A stretch of 5,086 nt of DNA from Actinomycetales bacterium (lineage in GTDB: Bacteria; Actinomycetota; Actinomycetes; Mycobacteriales; Mycobacteriaceae), in contig DUTZ01000025.1 in assembly GCA_012841845.1 (NCBI GenBank), positions 1-5,086 of the forward strand. Reading direction: 5' to 3'. The notes under the pieces are model-generated. The model made no database searches. It had not been told where the DNA came from and worked only from the letters and a program-made list of their open reading frames with translations. A program made the translations under genes and the position numbers. Below are positions 1 to 5,086 of this stretch, piece by piece; within the stretch, counting starts at the first letter, position 1; the number at the start of each line of letters is the position of its first letter.

Positions 1-72
1 CAGCCGGCGGAGCGCCGCGGCGCGGGCGGGGTCCGGGTCCGTCGCCGGTCGGGTGGGGGTGTCGGTGCGCAT
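1..72 (-). CDS. Partial gene, N-terminal 24 codons; probably ComEA-like DNA-uptake protein (by position)
   Basis: An ATG at 72 opens a frame that stays open to the left edge of the window, giving 24 residues that begin MRTDTPTRPATDPDP and end ALRRL. It starts 51 nt after the degV stop, on the same strand, which is the spacing expected of a following gene. The visible part is a hydrophilic Pro/Asp/Ala-rich leader with no recognisable domain. There is only a weak Shine-Dalgarno candidate (AGG in the loop of a small hairpin directly before the ATG). In mycobacteria the genes after degV in this block include comEA and comEC, and ComEA proteins of this group often have a disordered N-terminus before the membrane segment and helix-hairpin-helix DNA-binding domain. 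The ComEA identity is therefore an inference from synteny only; it could equally be another gene. That a coding start lies here is likely but unproven. Confidence 0.45.
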   Translation of the reverse strand, partial: MRTDTPTRPATDPDPARAAALRRL

Positions 73-123
73 GGCGCCGAACCTAGCGCCGCCCCCGCCC
101 CCGGCCGGCCGCCCGGAGCCCGC

Positions 124-954
124 TCAGGCCTCGTCCTGTGGAGAGACCCCGGGGATGGGGAATTCCGTGTCGTGGAGCCCGGTCACCGAGACCCCCACTG
201 CTCCGTCGCCCAGGTGCCACCCGAGCACCTCGTCGAACTCGACGATCCGCACCCGCTCCGGGAAGGTCGTCTCCTTACGGATCTCCGCGGCCATGTCCTC
301 GGCCCGCTCGGGCGACCGGTGATGGTGCACGGCCACCAGGACGTCGCCCTTCGAGAGCTCCTCCCGCAGCAGTGACCGGACCTTCTGGTGCGCCTTGGTG
401 GTGGTGCGCGCCTTGGCGGCCAGGTCGATGGTGCCGCCGCGCAGGATGATGATCGGGCGCATGGACAGCGCGCCGCCGAAGATCGCGGCCACGGCGCTGA
501 TCCGGCCGCCCCGCCGCAGGCTGTCCAGGGACTCGACCGCCGCGAAGGTGCTCGCGCCCCGGCACAGCCGCTCCGCGAGCTCGTAGGTCGCGGACAGCCC
601 CAGCCCGCGCGCGGCGGCCCACGCGCACTGGGCTACCACCGCGCCGAAGGCCATGCCGGCGCCCTGCGAGTCCACCACGAGGACACGCCCGCCGAACCGC
701 GTCGAGGCGTCCGCCGCCGACTGCCAGGTCCGCGAGAGCTCGCGCGAGAGGTGGACCGAGACGACGCCGGTGCAGTCCGGGTCCGCGAGCAGCCCCTCGT
801 AGACCTCGGCGATCTCGTCGGGCGTGGCCGCCGAGGTCGAGACCGGCACGCCGTCCTCCTCGACCAGGTGCAGGTCCACCACGGTGATCCCGAAGGCGCG
901 GAGCCACTCCTCCGGCAGGTCGGCGGTGCTGTCGGTGACGAGGCGGATGGTCAT
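124..954 (-). CDS. DegV family protein (fatty-acid-binding, FakB-like fold)
   Basis: This 276-residue protein belongs to the DegV/FakB family, whose members bind one fatty acid in a two-domain EDD fold; the best studied present it to the kinase FakA for phosphorylation. Family signatures are in order: TDSTADLP (7-14), a TSAATP segment (40-45) where the family has its TSxPSP loop, SVHLSRELSRTWQSA (66-80), VVDSQGAGMA (93-102), LRRGGRIS (146-153), LSMRPII (163-169) and HLGDGAVGV (247-255). The last is normally HxGPG or, in mycobacteria, HxGAG. The length is near the usual 280. The start at 954 is preferred over the in-frame ATG at 984 because family homology begins at MTIRLVTDS, a GGAGG lies 4 nt upstream, and the ATG overlaps the gpgP stop as ATGA. 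No FakA-like kinase is in the window, so the partner and substrate are unknown. The mycobacterial homologue occupies the same position. Confidence 0.93.
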   Translation of the reverse strand: MTIRLVTDSTADLPEEWLRAFGITVVDLHLVEEDGVPVSTSAATPDEIAEVYEGLLADPDCTGVVSVHLSRELSRTWQSAADASTRFGGRVLVVDSQGAGMAFGAVVAQCAWAAARGLGLSATYELAERLCRGASTFAAVESLDSLRRGGRISAVAAIFGGALSMRPIIILRGGTIDLAAKARTTTKAHQKVRSLLREELSKGDVLVAVHHHRSPERAEDMAAEIRKETTFPERVRIVEFDEVLGWHLGDGAVGVSVTGLHDTEFPIPGVSPQDEA

Positions 955-1643
955 GACGCCTCCAGGGGGACGCCGGCGTTCCACTGGTCCAGGCGCCAGA
1001 GCAGGTCCTTCGCGCCGTCGGTGGTGGGGGCCACCTCCGGCGCGGCCGTCTCACCCCACGACGGGTCGGGGCGGGGATGCGCCGAGAGCTGCACCCAACA
1101 CGTGTTGCCCAGGCCGTTGAACATCGGGTACTGGTCCACGGGCAGCTCGAGCAGCGCGGCGGTGAGCGCGGCGATCGCCCCGCCGTGCGCGACGAGGACG
1201 GCGGGGTGCTCGCTCCACTCCGGCTCCCGGTCGACCAGCTCGTCGACGACCTCGCGGGTCCGGTGCGCCACGTCCACGCGGCTCTCGCCCTCCGGCGGCG
1301 CCCACCGCGGGCTGCACCGCCAGCGGCCGCGGGCGCCGGGCCAGCGGGTGTCGACCTCGGAGTGGCTCATCCCCTGCCAGTCCCCCAGATGCGTCTCGCG
1401 CAGCCGGGCGTCGGTCCGCACCTCGAGGCCCACCTCCTCCGCGAGGGCGCGCGCCGTCTCGTGCGCGCGCTGCAGGTCGGAGGAGATGATCGTCCACGGC
1501 CGGCGCGGCGCCAGCGCGCGGCCGACGGCATGCGCCTGCTGGACACCCAGCTCGCTGAGCTCGGTGTCCAGCTGGCCCTGCATCCGGAACGACGCGTTGT
1601 AGTTGGTCTGTCCGTGACGCAGCAGGATGAGTCGTCGGGTCAC
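951..1643 (-). CDS. gpgP: Glucosyl-3-phosphoglycerate phosphatase (histidine phosphatase superfamily)
   Basis: GpgP dephosphorylates glucosyl-3-phosphoglycerate to glucosylglycerate, the second step in making methylglucose lipopolysaccharides, cytosolic polysaccharides that bind fatty acyl chains in mycobacteria and relatives. The 230 residues carry the whole phosphoglycerate-mutase-like active site: RHGQTNYN (R9, nucleophile H10), SSDLQRA (R59), LRETHLGDWQG (E83) and VAHGG (H153). These sit at almost the same positions as in the 223-residue M. tuberculosis enzyme, and MQGQLDTELSELG and GESRVDVA also match it closely. The start is the GTG at 1643, 7 nt after the rsfS stop. An in-frame ATG at 1712 would add 23 non-conserved residues and overlap rsfS by 62 nt. 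The nearest Shine-Dalgarno candidate (AGGGG, 1661-1657) is 13 nt away, long for normal use, so translation probably depends on coupling to rsfS. The stop overlaps the degV start. A general phosphoglycerate mutase-like function is the alternative, but the sequence favours GpgP. Confidence 0.92.
   Translation of the reverse strand: MTRRLILLRHGQTNYNASFRMQGQLDTELSELGVQQAHAVGRALAPRRPWTIISSDLQRAHETARALAEEVGLEVRTDARLRETHLGDWQGMSHSEVDTRWPGARGRWRCSPRWAPPEGESRVDVAHRTREVVDELVDREPEWSEHPAVLVAHGGAIAALTAALLELPVDQYPMFNGLGNTCWVQLSAHPRPDPSWGETAAPEVAPTTDGAKDLLWRLDQWNAGVPLEAS
959..963 (-). promoter_or_regulatory. Shine-Dalgarno site of the DegV gene
   Basis: The minus strand reads GGAGG, then 4 nt, then the ATG at 954. 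The site lies inside the last codons of gpgP. It decides the DegV start in favour of 954 over the in-frame ATG at 984. The spacing is slightly short but usable, and the ATGA overlap suggests reinitiation also contributes. Confidence 0.7.
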
Positions 1644-1650
1644 GCGGCCG

Positions 1651-2100
1651 TCAGAGCCCCTGGTCCCGCTGCGGCTCCTCGGGGGCGAGCGCGTCGTCGG
1701 CGTCGTCGGCACCCGCGGCGCCGCCCGGGCGCGCGGCGGACTCGACGCCGTCGATCTCCACCACGGGGCAGTCCTTCCACAGCCGGTCGAGCGAGTAGTA
1801 GTCGCGCTCGTCGACGTGCTGGACGTGCACCACGACCTCGTTGTAGTCGAGCAGCGCCCAGCGGCCCTCGCGGGTCCCCTCGCGGCGCAGCGGCTTGTGC
1901 CCGGCCTCGCGCAGCGCGTCCTCGATCTCCTCGACGATCGCGCCCACCTGACGCTCGGTGTCGGCGGAGGCCAGGACGAAGCAGTCGGTGATGACGAGCT
2001 GGTCGGAGACGTCGATCACGACGATGTCGGTCGCCAGCTTCTCGTCCGCGGCGCGCGCGGCGACGCCGGCCATCTCCAGGGCCTCGGGGCTTGCTGTCAC
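1651..2100 (-). CDS. rsfS: Ribosomal silencing factor RsfS (Iojap family)
   Basis: RsfS binds ribosomal protein L14 (uL14) on the large subunit and blocks joining with the small subunit, lowering translation during starvation. The 149-residue product has the complete Iojap/RsfS domain at about residues 5-116: [22 protein letters not shown] (25-46), [19 protein letters not shown] (49-67), then the signature [21 protein letters not shown] (73-93) and [16 protein letters not shown] (101-116). This is close to the mycobacterial protein. The start is a GTG at 2100, preceded by GAGGAG with 8 nt spacing and overlapping the nadD stop as GTGA; nadD-rsfS adjacency is very widely conserved. After the domain come about 33 residues rich in Ala, Asp and Glu ([13 protein letters not shown]), a low-complexity acidic tail that most RsfS proteins lack or have shorter. 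gpgP follows after 7 nt. Confidence 0.96.
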   Translation of the reverse strand: MTASPEALEMAGVAARAADEKLATDIVVIDVSDQLVITDCFVLASADTERQVGAIVEEIEDALREAGHKPLRREGTREGRWALLDYNEVVVHVQHVDERDYYSLDRLWKDCPVVEIDGVESAARPGGAAGADDADDALAPEEPQRDQGL

Positions 2101-2819
2101 TGGGGGGTCTCCTCGGGGTGGGGGTCTGCGGTCGGGGGCGCGGGCTCACGGTGGACTGGCGCCGTGGCGGCGGGGGTGCCGTCGCTGCGGGTGGACCCCT
2201 CGGGACGGTAGAGGTTGCGCTTGGCGATGTACTGCACCACGCCGTCGGGCACGAGGTACCAGACGGGGGCGTCGGCACCGGCGCGGCGCCGGCACTCGGT
2301 GGAGGAGATGGCCAGAGCGGGGATCTCCAGCAGGTGGACCTTCTCGTCGTCGATCTGCTCGAGGTGGGTGTCGGAGAGCTCGAAGCCGGGGCGCGAGACG
2401 CCGACGAACGTGGCCAGCTCGAACAGGTCCTCCCACCCGCGCCAGGTGAGGATCTTCTCCAGCGCGTCGGCGCCGGTGATGAAGTACAGGTCGGCGCCCG
2501 GGTTCTGGCGCTGCAGGTCGCGCAGCGTGTCGACGGTGTAGGTGGGGCCCTGCCGGTCGATGTCCACCCGGCTCACGGAGAAGCGCGGGTTGGAGGCGGT
2601 GGCGATGACGGTCATGAGGTAGCGGTCCTCGCCCGAGGACACGGTGCGTCCGCGTTTCTGCCACGGCTCGCCGGTGGGGACGAACACGACGTCGTCGAGC
2701 CCGAACCGGTGCGCCACCTCGCTGGCCGCCACGAGGTGGCCGTGGTGGATGGGGTCGAAGGTCCCGCCCATCACCCCGATGCGGCGCCGCGCAGCCGCGG
2801 GTCCCGGAGTCGTGGTCAT
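2097..2819 (-). CDS. nadD: Nicotinate-nucleotide adenylyltransferase NadD
   Basis: NadD transfers AMP from ATP to nicotinic acid mononucleotide, giving deamido-NAD, the central step of NAD synthesis in the cytosol. The 240 residues show the nucleotidyltransferase motifs [14 protein letters not shown] (15-28, with the HxGH active-site motif at 25-28), VPTGEPWQK (47-55), the ITGADAL segment (114-120) and ISSTECRRR (171-179, the ISSTxxR motif that contacts ATP phosphates). [18 protein letters not shown] (187-204) closes the catalytic domain. The sequence is close to mycobacterial NadD. About 36 further residues, rich in Pro, Ala, Thr and charged residues, have no homology I recognise. The ATG at 2819 is chosen because homology begins soon after it; a GTG at 2825 would add two residues. 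No good Shine-Dalgarno is visible in the 31 nt after the Hsp70-like gene. A GATAGACT element lies in that gap. The stop overlaps rsfS (GTGA). Confidence 0.97.
   Translation of the reverse strand: MTTTPGPAAARRRIGVMGGTFDPIHHGHLVAASEVAHRFGLDDVVFVPTGEPWQKRGRTVSSGEDRYLMTVIATASNPRFSVSRVDIDRQGPTYTVDTLRDLQRQNPGADLYFITGADALEKILTWRGWEDLFELATFVGVSRPGFELSDTHLEQIDDEKVHLLEIPALAISSTECRRRAGADAPVWYLVPDGVVQYIAKRNLYRPEGSTRSDGTPAATAPVHREPAPPTADPHPEETPQ
2109..2114 (-). promoter_or_regulatory. Shine-Dalgarno site of rsfS
   Basis: The minus strand reads GAGGAG followed by an 8-nt spacer (ACCCCCCA) and the GTG at 2100. It is the strongest ribosome binding site in the window and fixes the non-ATG start of rsfS. It is embedded in the last codons of nadD, so both coupling and independent initiation are possible. 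Confidence 0.8.
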
Positions 2820-2827
2820 GGTCACGG

Positions 2828-2833
2828 AGTCTA
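2828..2833 (-). promoter_or_regulatory. Candidate -10 element (TAGACT) before nadD
   Basis: In the 31-nt gap between the Hsp70-like gene and nadD the minus strand reads GATAGACT, then 8 nt, then the nadD ATG at 2819. TAGACT fits the actinobacterial TAnnnT form of the -10 box. No -35 box resembling TTGACA is seen 17-18 nt upstream, but -35 boxes are poorly conserved in these bacteria. With no Shine-Dalgarno in the gap, a transcript with no or almost no leader is possible. This is a pattern match only. Confidence 0.3.
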
Positions 2834-2850
2834 TCGGGCCGCCGCCGCCA

Positions 2851-4398
2851 CTAGGGGGTGGCGGCTCCCCAGCCGTGCCGGACGCTGTGGCCGGTGGCCA
2901 GGTCGGTGATCTCGACGCTCGCCAGCCCCGTCTCGTCGATCGTGTAGGTCTCCTCGACCTCGCCGAGCCCGTCCCCGACCCACCGCGACACCCGGCGCGC
3001 GTCCAACTCCCGCGGGGAGAGCCCCTGCAGGGCCGGGTCGAAGGGGAAGGACACGGTGGCGAGCGGGGCGATGTCGCCGCGCGGCTCGCCCTCGGCGTCC
3101 GTGCGGGTGTACTCGACGAAGCGGTAGCGGCCGAGGTCGTGGGCGGGCCGGTAGCGGCGGCGGATCGTCTCCACCGCGCCGGGCGCCACCACGAGGTCGG
3201 GGCCGATGAGCGGGTCGAAGGTGGTGCGCCGGCCGCCGTCGGACTCGCGGAATACCCCGATCCCGCGCGAGAGGCGGTCGGTGAGCGAGTAGCCGGCGTC
3301 GGGGTCCGCCGCGATCGCCAGCCCCACCGCGGTGGAGGCGCCGGGCATGGGCGAGCGGTACACGCGCCGGCCGAACGTCTCCTTGAGCATGCGCGGCACC
3401 AGCGGCAGGCCGGAGCCGCCACCCACCAGGTAGACCCCCGCGAGGTCCGCGAGGTCGGGGTCGCCGGCCGCCAGCCCCTCGACGAGCGGGGCCATGGCGT
3501 CGATCGTCGACGCGATGAGCGGGCGGCAGGCCTCGTACACCGCCTCGACGGGGAGCGTGACGGGGCGGCCCGCCACCTCGAGGGCGATCCGGCGGCTCTG
3601 CGGCGAGAGCCGCTCCTTGGCGTCGCGGCACTCCTCGCGCAGGTCGAGACGGTCGGCGTAGTCGAGGTCCACGAGGGAGGCGCCGACGGACTCCAGCGCC
3701 AGGTCGATGATGACGTCGTCGATGTCGTCGCCCCCGAGCCGGCCGAGACCCACCGAGTCGAGCACCTCGTGGTCCACGCCGTCGACCGAGACGAGCGAGG
3801 CGTCGAACGTGCCGCCGCCCAGGTCGTAGACCACGACGCGGCGGCGCCGGCCGGTCAGGGTGCTGGCGCGGCGGTGGGTGTACTCGAACCCGGCCGCGGA
3901 CGGCTCGTTGACCATGCCCTCGACCTCGAACCCGGCCTCCCGGAAGGCCTCGAGGGTGAGGAAGCGCTGGGCGCCCAGGGCGTGGGCGGGGACGGCGACG
4001 ACGACGGGGCCGATCCCGTCCACCGAGAGGCGTTCGGCCACGGTGGATTCCCGGAGCAGCGCCGTGCGCACCCCGCGGAGGAAGCCGGTGAGCAGGTCGC
4101 CGAGGGGCACCGTCACGGCGTCGCGGGCGTGGCGGCCGCCGATGCGGACCGGGGTGTCGGCGCAGACGTCCGGGTCGGCGAGGTGGCGCTTGAACGAGCG
4201 GATCGTGGGGTGGCCCTGGGCCGCGGCGGCGAGGGCGTCGTAGCCGAAGACGAGCTCGCCGCCGGCGGCCGCCGCGAGCGAGGGCAGGCCGTCGTGCGCC
4301 TCGTCCTCGGCGTCGCCGAACACCACCACGGGGTAGTTCCCCCGGTCCACGGCGGCCACGACGGTGCGGGTGGTGCCGAAGTCGATCCCCAGGCGCAT
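2851..4398 (-). CDS. Hsp70-like (DnaK-family, actin-fold ATPase) protein with truncated C-terminal half
   Basis: The 515-residue product has a full Hsp70 nucleotide-binding domain (about 1-365): phosphate-1 loop GIDFGTTRT (4-12), SFKRHLAD (68-75) with K70 matching the catalytic lysine region of Dna[24 protein letters not shown] (136-158 region), [10 protein letters not shown] (164-173), phosphate-2 [10 protein letters not shown] (192-201), LGGDDIDD (221-228), CRDAKERLS (257-265) and the adenosine motif [17 protein letters not shown] (322-338). ATP binding and hydrolysis are therefore expected. The hydrophobic DnaK linker is not seen. About 140 residues follow (LSRGIGVF at 376-383, then beta-rich sequence) that weakly recall the start of the substrate-binding beta domain; the helical lid and acidic tail are absent (DnaK is about 600-640 residues). 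No membrane segment or signal peptide is visible. The start at 4398 begins exactly at the domain; no Shine-Dalgarno precedes it. It lies between a CoxE-type VWA gene and nadD. The chaperone role is inferred; client and partners are unknown. Confidence 0.9.
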   Translation of the reverse strand: MRLGIDFGTTRTVVAAVDRGNYPVVVFGDAEDEAHDGLPSLAAAAGGELVFGYDALAAAAQGHPTIRSFKRHLADPDVCADTPVRIGGRHARDAVTVPLGDLLTGFLRGVRTALLRESTVAERLSVDGIGPVVVAVPAHALGAQRFLTLEAFREAGFEVEGMVNEPSAAGFEYTHRRASTLTGRRRRVVVYDLGGGTFDASLVSVDGVDHEVLDSVGLGRLGGDDIDDVIIDLALESVGASLVDLDYADRLDLREECRDAKERLSPQSRRIALEVAGRPVTLPVEAVYEACRPLIASTIDAMAPLVEGLAAGDPDLADLAGVYLVGGGSGLPLVPRMLKETFGRRVYRSPMPGASTAVGLAIAADPDAGYSLTDRLSRGIGVFRESDGGRRTTFDPLIGPDLVVAPGAVETIRRRYRPAHDLGRYRFVEYTRTDAEGEPRGDIAPLATVSFPFDPALQGLSPRELDARRVSRWVGDGLGEVEETYTIDETGLASVEITDLATGHSVRHGWGAATP

Positions 4399-4404
4399 GG
4401 GGTC

Positions 4405-4410
4405 AGCGTA
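4405..4410 (-). promoter_or_regulatory. Candidate -10 element (TACGCT) of a leaderless promoter for the Hsp70-like gene
   Basis: The 22-nt gap between the VWA stop and the Hsp70-like ATG contains GATACGCT, then exactly 6 nt (GACCCC), then the ATG at 4398. TACGCT fits TAnnnT, and the spacing would place the transcription start on the A of the ATG, the arrangement of leaderless actinobacterial genes. No Shine-Dalgarno is present. There is no clear -35 box. Evidence is by pattern only, but spacing and missing ribosome binding site agree. Confidence 0.38.
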
Positions 4411-4420
4411 TCGGGGGCCG

Positions 4421-5086
4421 TCACACGGGGAGCAGCCCGGCCACCACGGCCGTGAGCTGCTCCACGTTGCGGCACTCGTGCATGGGCACGTACTGCGAGT
4501 ACAGGCGCGCGGCGGAGTCGCCGGTCCCCCACTGCCGGCGCGGCTCGGGGTTGAGCCAGTGCGTGTGGCCCACCCGCTCGGAGACGAACTCGAGCGCCTG
4601 CACGGCGGGGTCGCGGTAGTTGTTGCGGCCGTCGCCCAGGATGAGCAGCGAACCGGTGCGGGTGAGGGTGTGGGCGTAGCGGTCGGCGAAGCCCTCGAGG
4701 GCGTGGCCGTAGTCGGAGTGGCCGTCGTAGGTGACGATCCGGGCCTCGCGGACCATGCGGCTCATCGCCGAGCCGAGGTCCGAGCCGGACTCGAAGAAGC
4801 GGGTCACCTCGTCGGTGGTGTCGACGAAGGCGAACACGCGGACGCGGGAGAACTGCTCGCGCAGCGAGTGCACCAGTTGGAGGGTGAAGTGGCTGAAGCC
4901 GGCGACCGAGCCGGAGACGTCGCACAGCACCACGAGTTCGGGCCGCGCGGGCCGCGGCTTGCGCAGGACCAACTCCACCGGCACGCCACCGGTGGACATC
5001 GAGCGGCGCATGGTCTTGCGCATGTCGATCGCGCCGTGGCGGTGGCGCCGGCGGCGGGCGGCCAGCCGGCTGCCGAGCTGGCGGGC
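4421..5086 (-). CDS. VWA domain-containing CoxE-like protein, C-terminal part (5' end outside window)
   Basis: The frame is open to the right edge and gives 221 residues; an internal ATG at 5023 is not the start because family sequence continues above it (a basic RRRRHRHGAIDMRKTMRRS stretch followed by TGGVPVEL). The protein matches the CoxE-type VWA family: ELVVLCDVSGSV carries the metal-binding DxSxS motif (D56, S58, S60 of the visible part), GHSDYGHAL (122-130) covers the second metal-site position with Ser where Thr is usual, and LLILGDGRNNYRD (147-159) is the family signature with the third aspartate. LNPEPRRQWGTGDS (178-191) near the C-terminus is also typical. Proteins of this kind usually work with a MoxR-type AAA+ ATPase encoded just upstream, in maturation or remodelling of other proteins; such a gene would lie beyond the window. 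In M. tuberculosis a VWA gene next to a MoxR-like gene lies near nadD. The specific client is unknown. The Hsp70-like gene follows after 22 nt. Confidence 0.9.
   Translation of the reverse strand, partial: ARQLGSRLAARRRRHRHGAIDMRKTMRRSMSTGGVPVELVLRKPRPARPELVVLCDVSGSVAGFSHFTLQLVHSLREQFSRVRVFAFVDTTDEVTRFFESGSDLGSAMSRMVREARIVTYDGHSDYGHALEGFADRYAHTLTRTGSLLILGDGRNNYRDPAVQALEFVSERVGHTHWLNPEPRRQWGTGDSAARLYSQYVPMHECRNVEQLTAVVAGLLPV

Noticed and set aside
73..123. Possible intrinsic terminator between DegV and the partial gene
   Set aside because: The gap is GC-rich with short self-complementary runs (CGGCCGGCCG) but there is no T-tract after a stem, and a new gene appears to start at once.
1644..1712. 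Alternative ATG start of gpgP at 1712
   Set aside because: It would overlap rsfS by 62 nt and add a non-conserved 23-residue leader; the GTG at 1643 matches the family N-terminus.
388..1991. Long plus-strand frames at 388-1602 and 1077-1991 opposite DegV, gpgP and rsfS
   Set aside because: Arg/Ala/Pro-rich low-complexity translations crossing several well-supported minus-strand genes; no motif and no ribosome binding site to support them.
2811..2826. Near-palindrome or operator around the nadD start (GTGACCATGACCAC)
   Set aside because: It is a tandem repeat of TGACCA formed by the start codon and Thr codons, not a true inverted repeat; no support as an operator.
2820..3422. A longer NadD reading from an ATG at 3422
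   Set aside because: The added 201 residues lie in another frame of the Hsp70-like gene, are Arg/Pro/Ser-rich and non-homologous; NadD homology starts just after the ATG at 2819.
2644..4455. A 603-codon open frame on the plus strand opposite the Hsp70-like gene
   Set aside because: It is antisense to a clearly homologous gene, its translation is a repetitive Gly/Ala/Val/Arg/His-rich sequence without a domain, and stop-free antisense frames are usual in very GC-rich coding DNA.
1..5086. CRISPR arrays, tRNA or rRNA genes, insertion sequences, phage or defence genes
   Set aside because: No repeat-spacer pattern, tRNA-like cloverleaf, transposase motif or terminal inverted repeats seen; coding genes fill almost the whole window.

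Overview
The window is very GC-rich and all of its supportable genes lie on the minus strand, so transcription runs from high to low coordinates. Protein sequences and gene order point to an actinobacterium of the order Mycobacteriales (Mycobacterium, Corynebacterium, Dietzia and Gordonia type). The NadD, RsfS and GpgP proteins closely resemble the mycobacterial ones, and the order VWA/CoxE-like – (insert) – nadD – rsfS – gpgP – degV – (comEA-like) matches what I remember of the M. tuberculosis Rv2425c–Rv2415c block. The genus cannot be fixed from the sequence alone.

Layout in transcription order: (1) 5086–4421, the C-terminal two thirds or so of a CoxE-type von Willebrand A (VWA) protein that enters from the right edge; (2) 4398–2851, a 515-residue Hsp70/actin-fold protein with a complete ATPase domain but no recognisable linker or helical lid; (3) 2819–2097, nadD, nicotinate-mononucleotide adenylyltransferase; (4) 2100–1651, rsfS, ribosomal silencing factor; (5) 1643–951, gpgP, glucosyl-3-phosphoglycerate phosphatase; (6) 954–124, a DegV-family fatty-acid-binding protein; (7) 72–1, the first 24 codons of a further gene, by position probably comEA.

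The genes are tightly packed. nadD/rsfS overlap by 4 nt (GTGA), gpgP/degV overlap by 4 nt (ATGA), and rsfS/gpgP are 7 nt apart, so nadD–rsfS–gpgP–degV looks like one translationally coupled unit. The two upstream junctions (VWA/Hsp70 at 22 nt, Hsp70/nadD at 31 nt) lack a clear Shine-Dalgarno sequence. Instead each carries a GATAnnCT element just before the ATG, compatible with internal, possibly leaderless, promoters.

Functionally the window combines housekeeping genes (NAD synthesis, ribosome silencing under starvation), a step of methylglucose lipopolysaccharide synthesis (GpgP) and a fatty-acid carrier-like protein with a less familiar VWA + Hsp70-like pair. That pair is the least explained part. 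It may form a chaperone-like module, perhaps with a MoxR AAA+ ATPase outside the window. There are no RNA genes, CRISPR arrays, insertion sequences or clear intrinsic terminators, and no gene-free stretch longer than about 51 nt.
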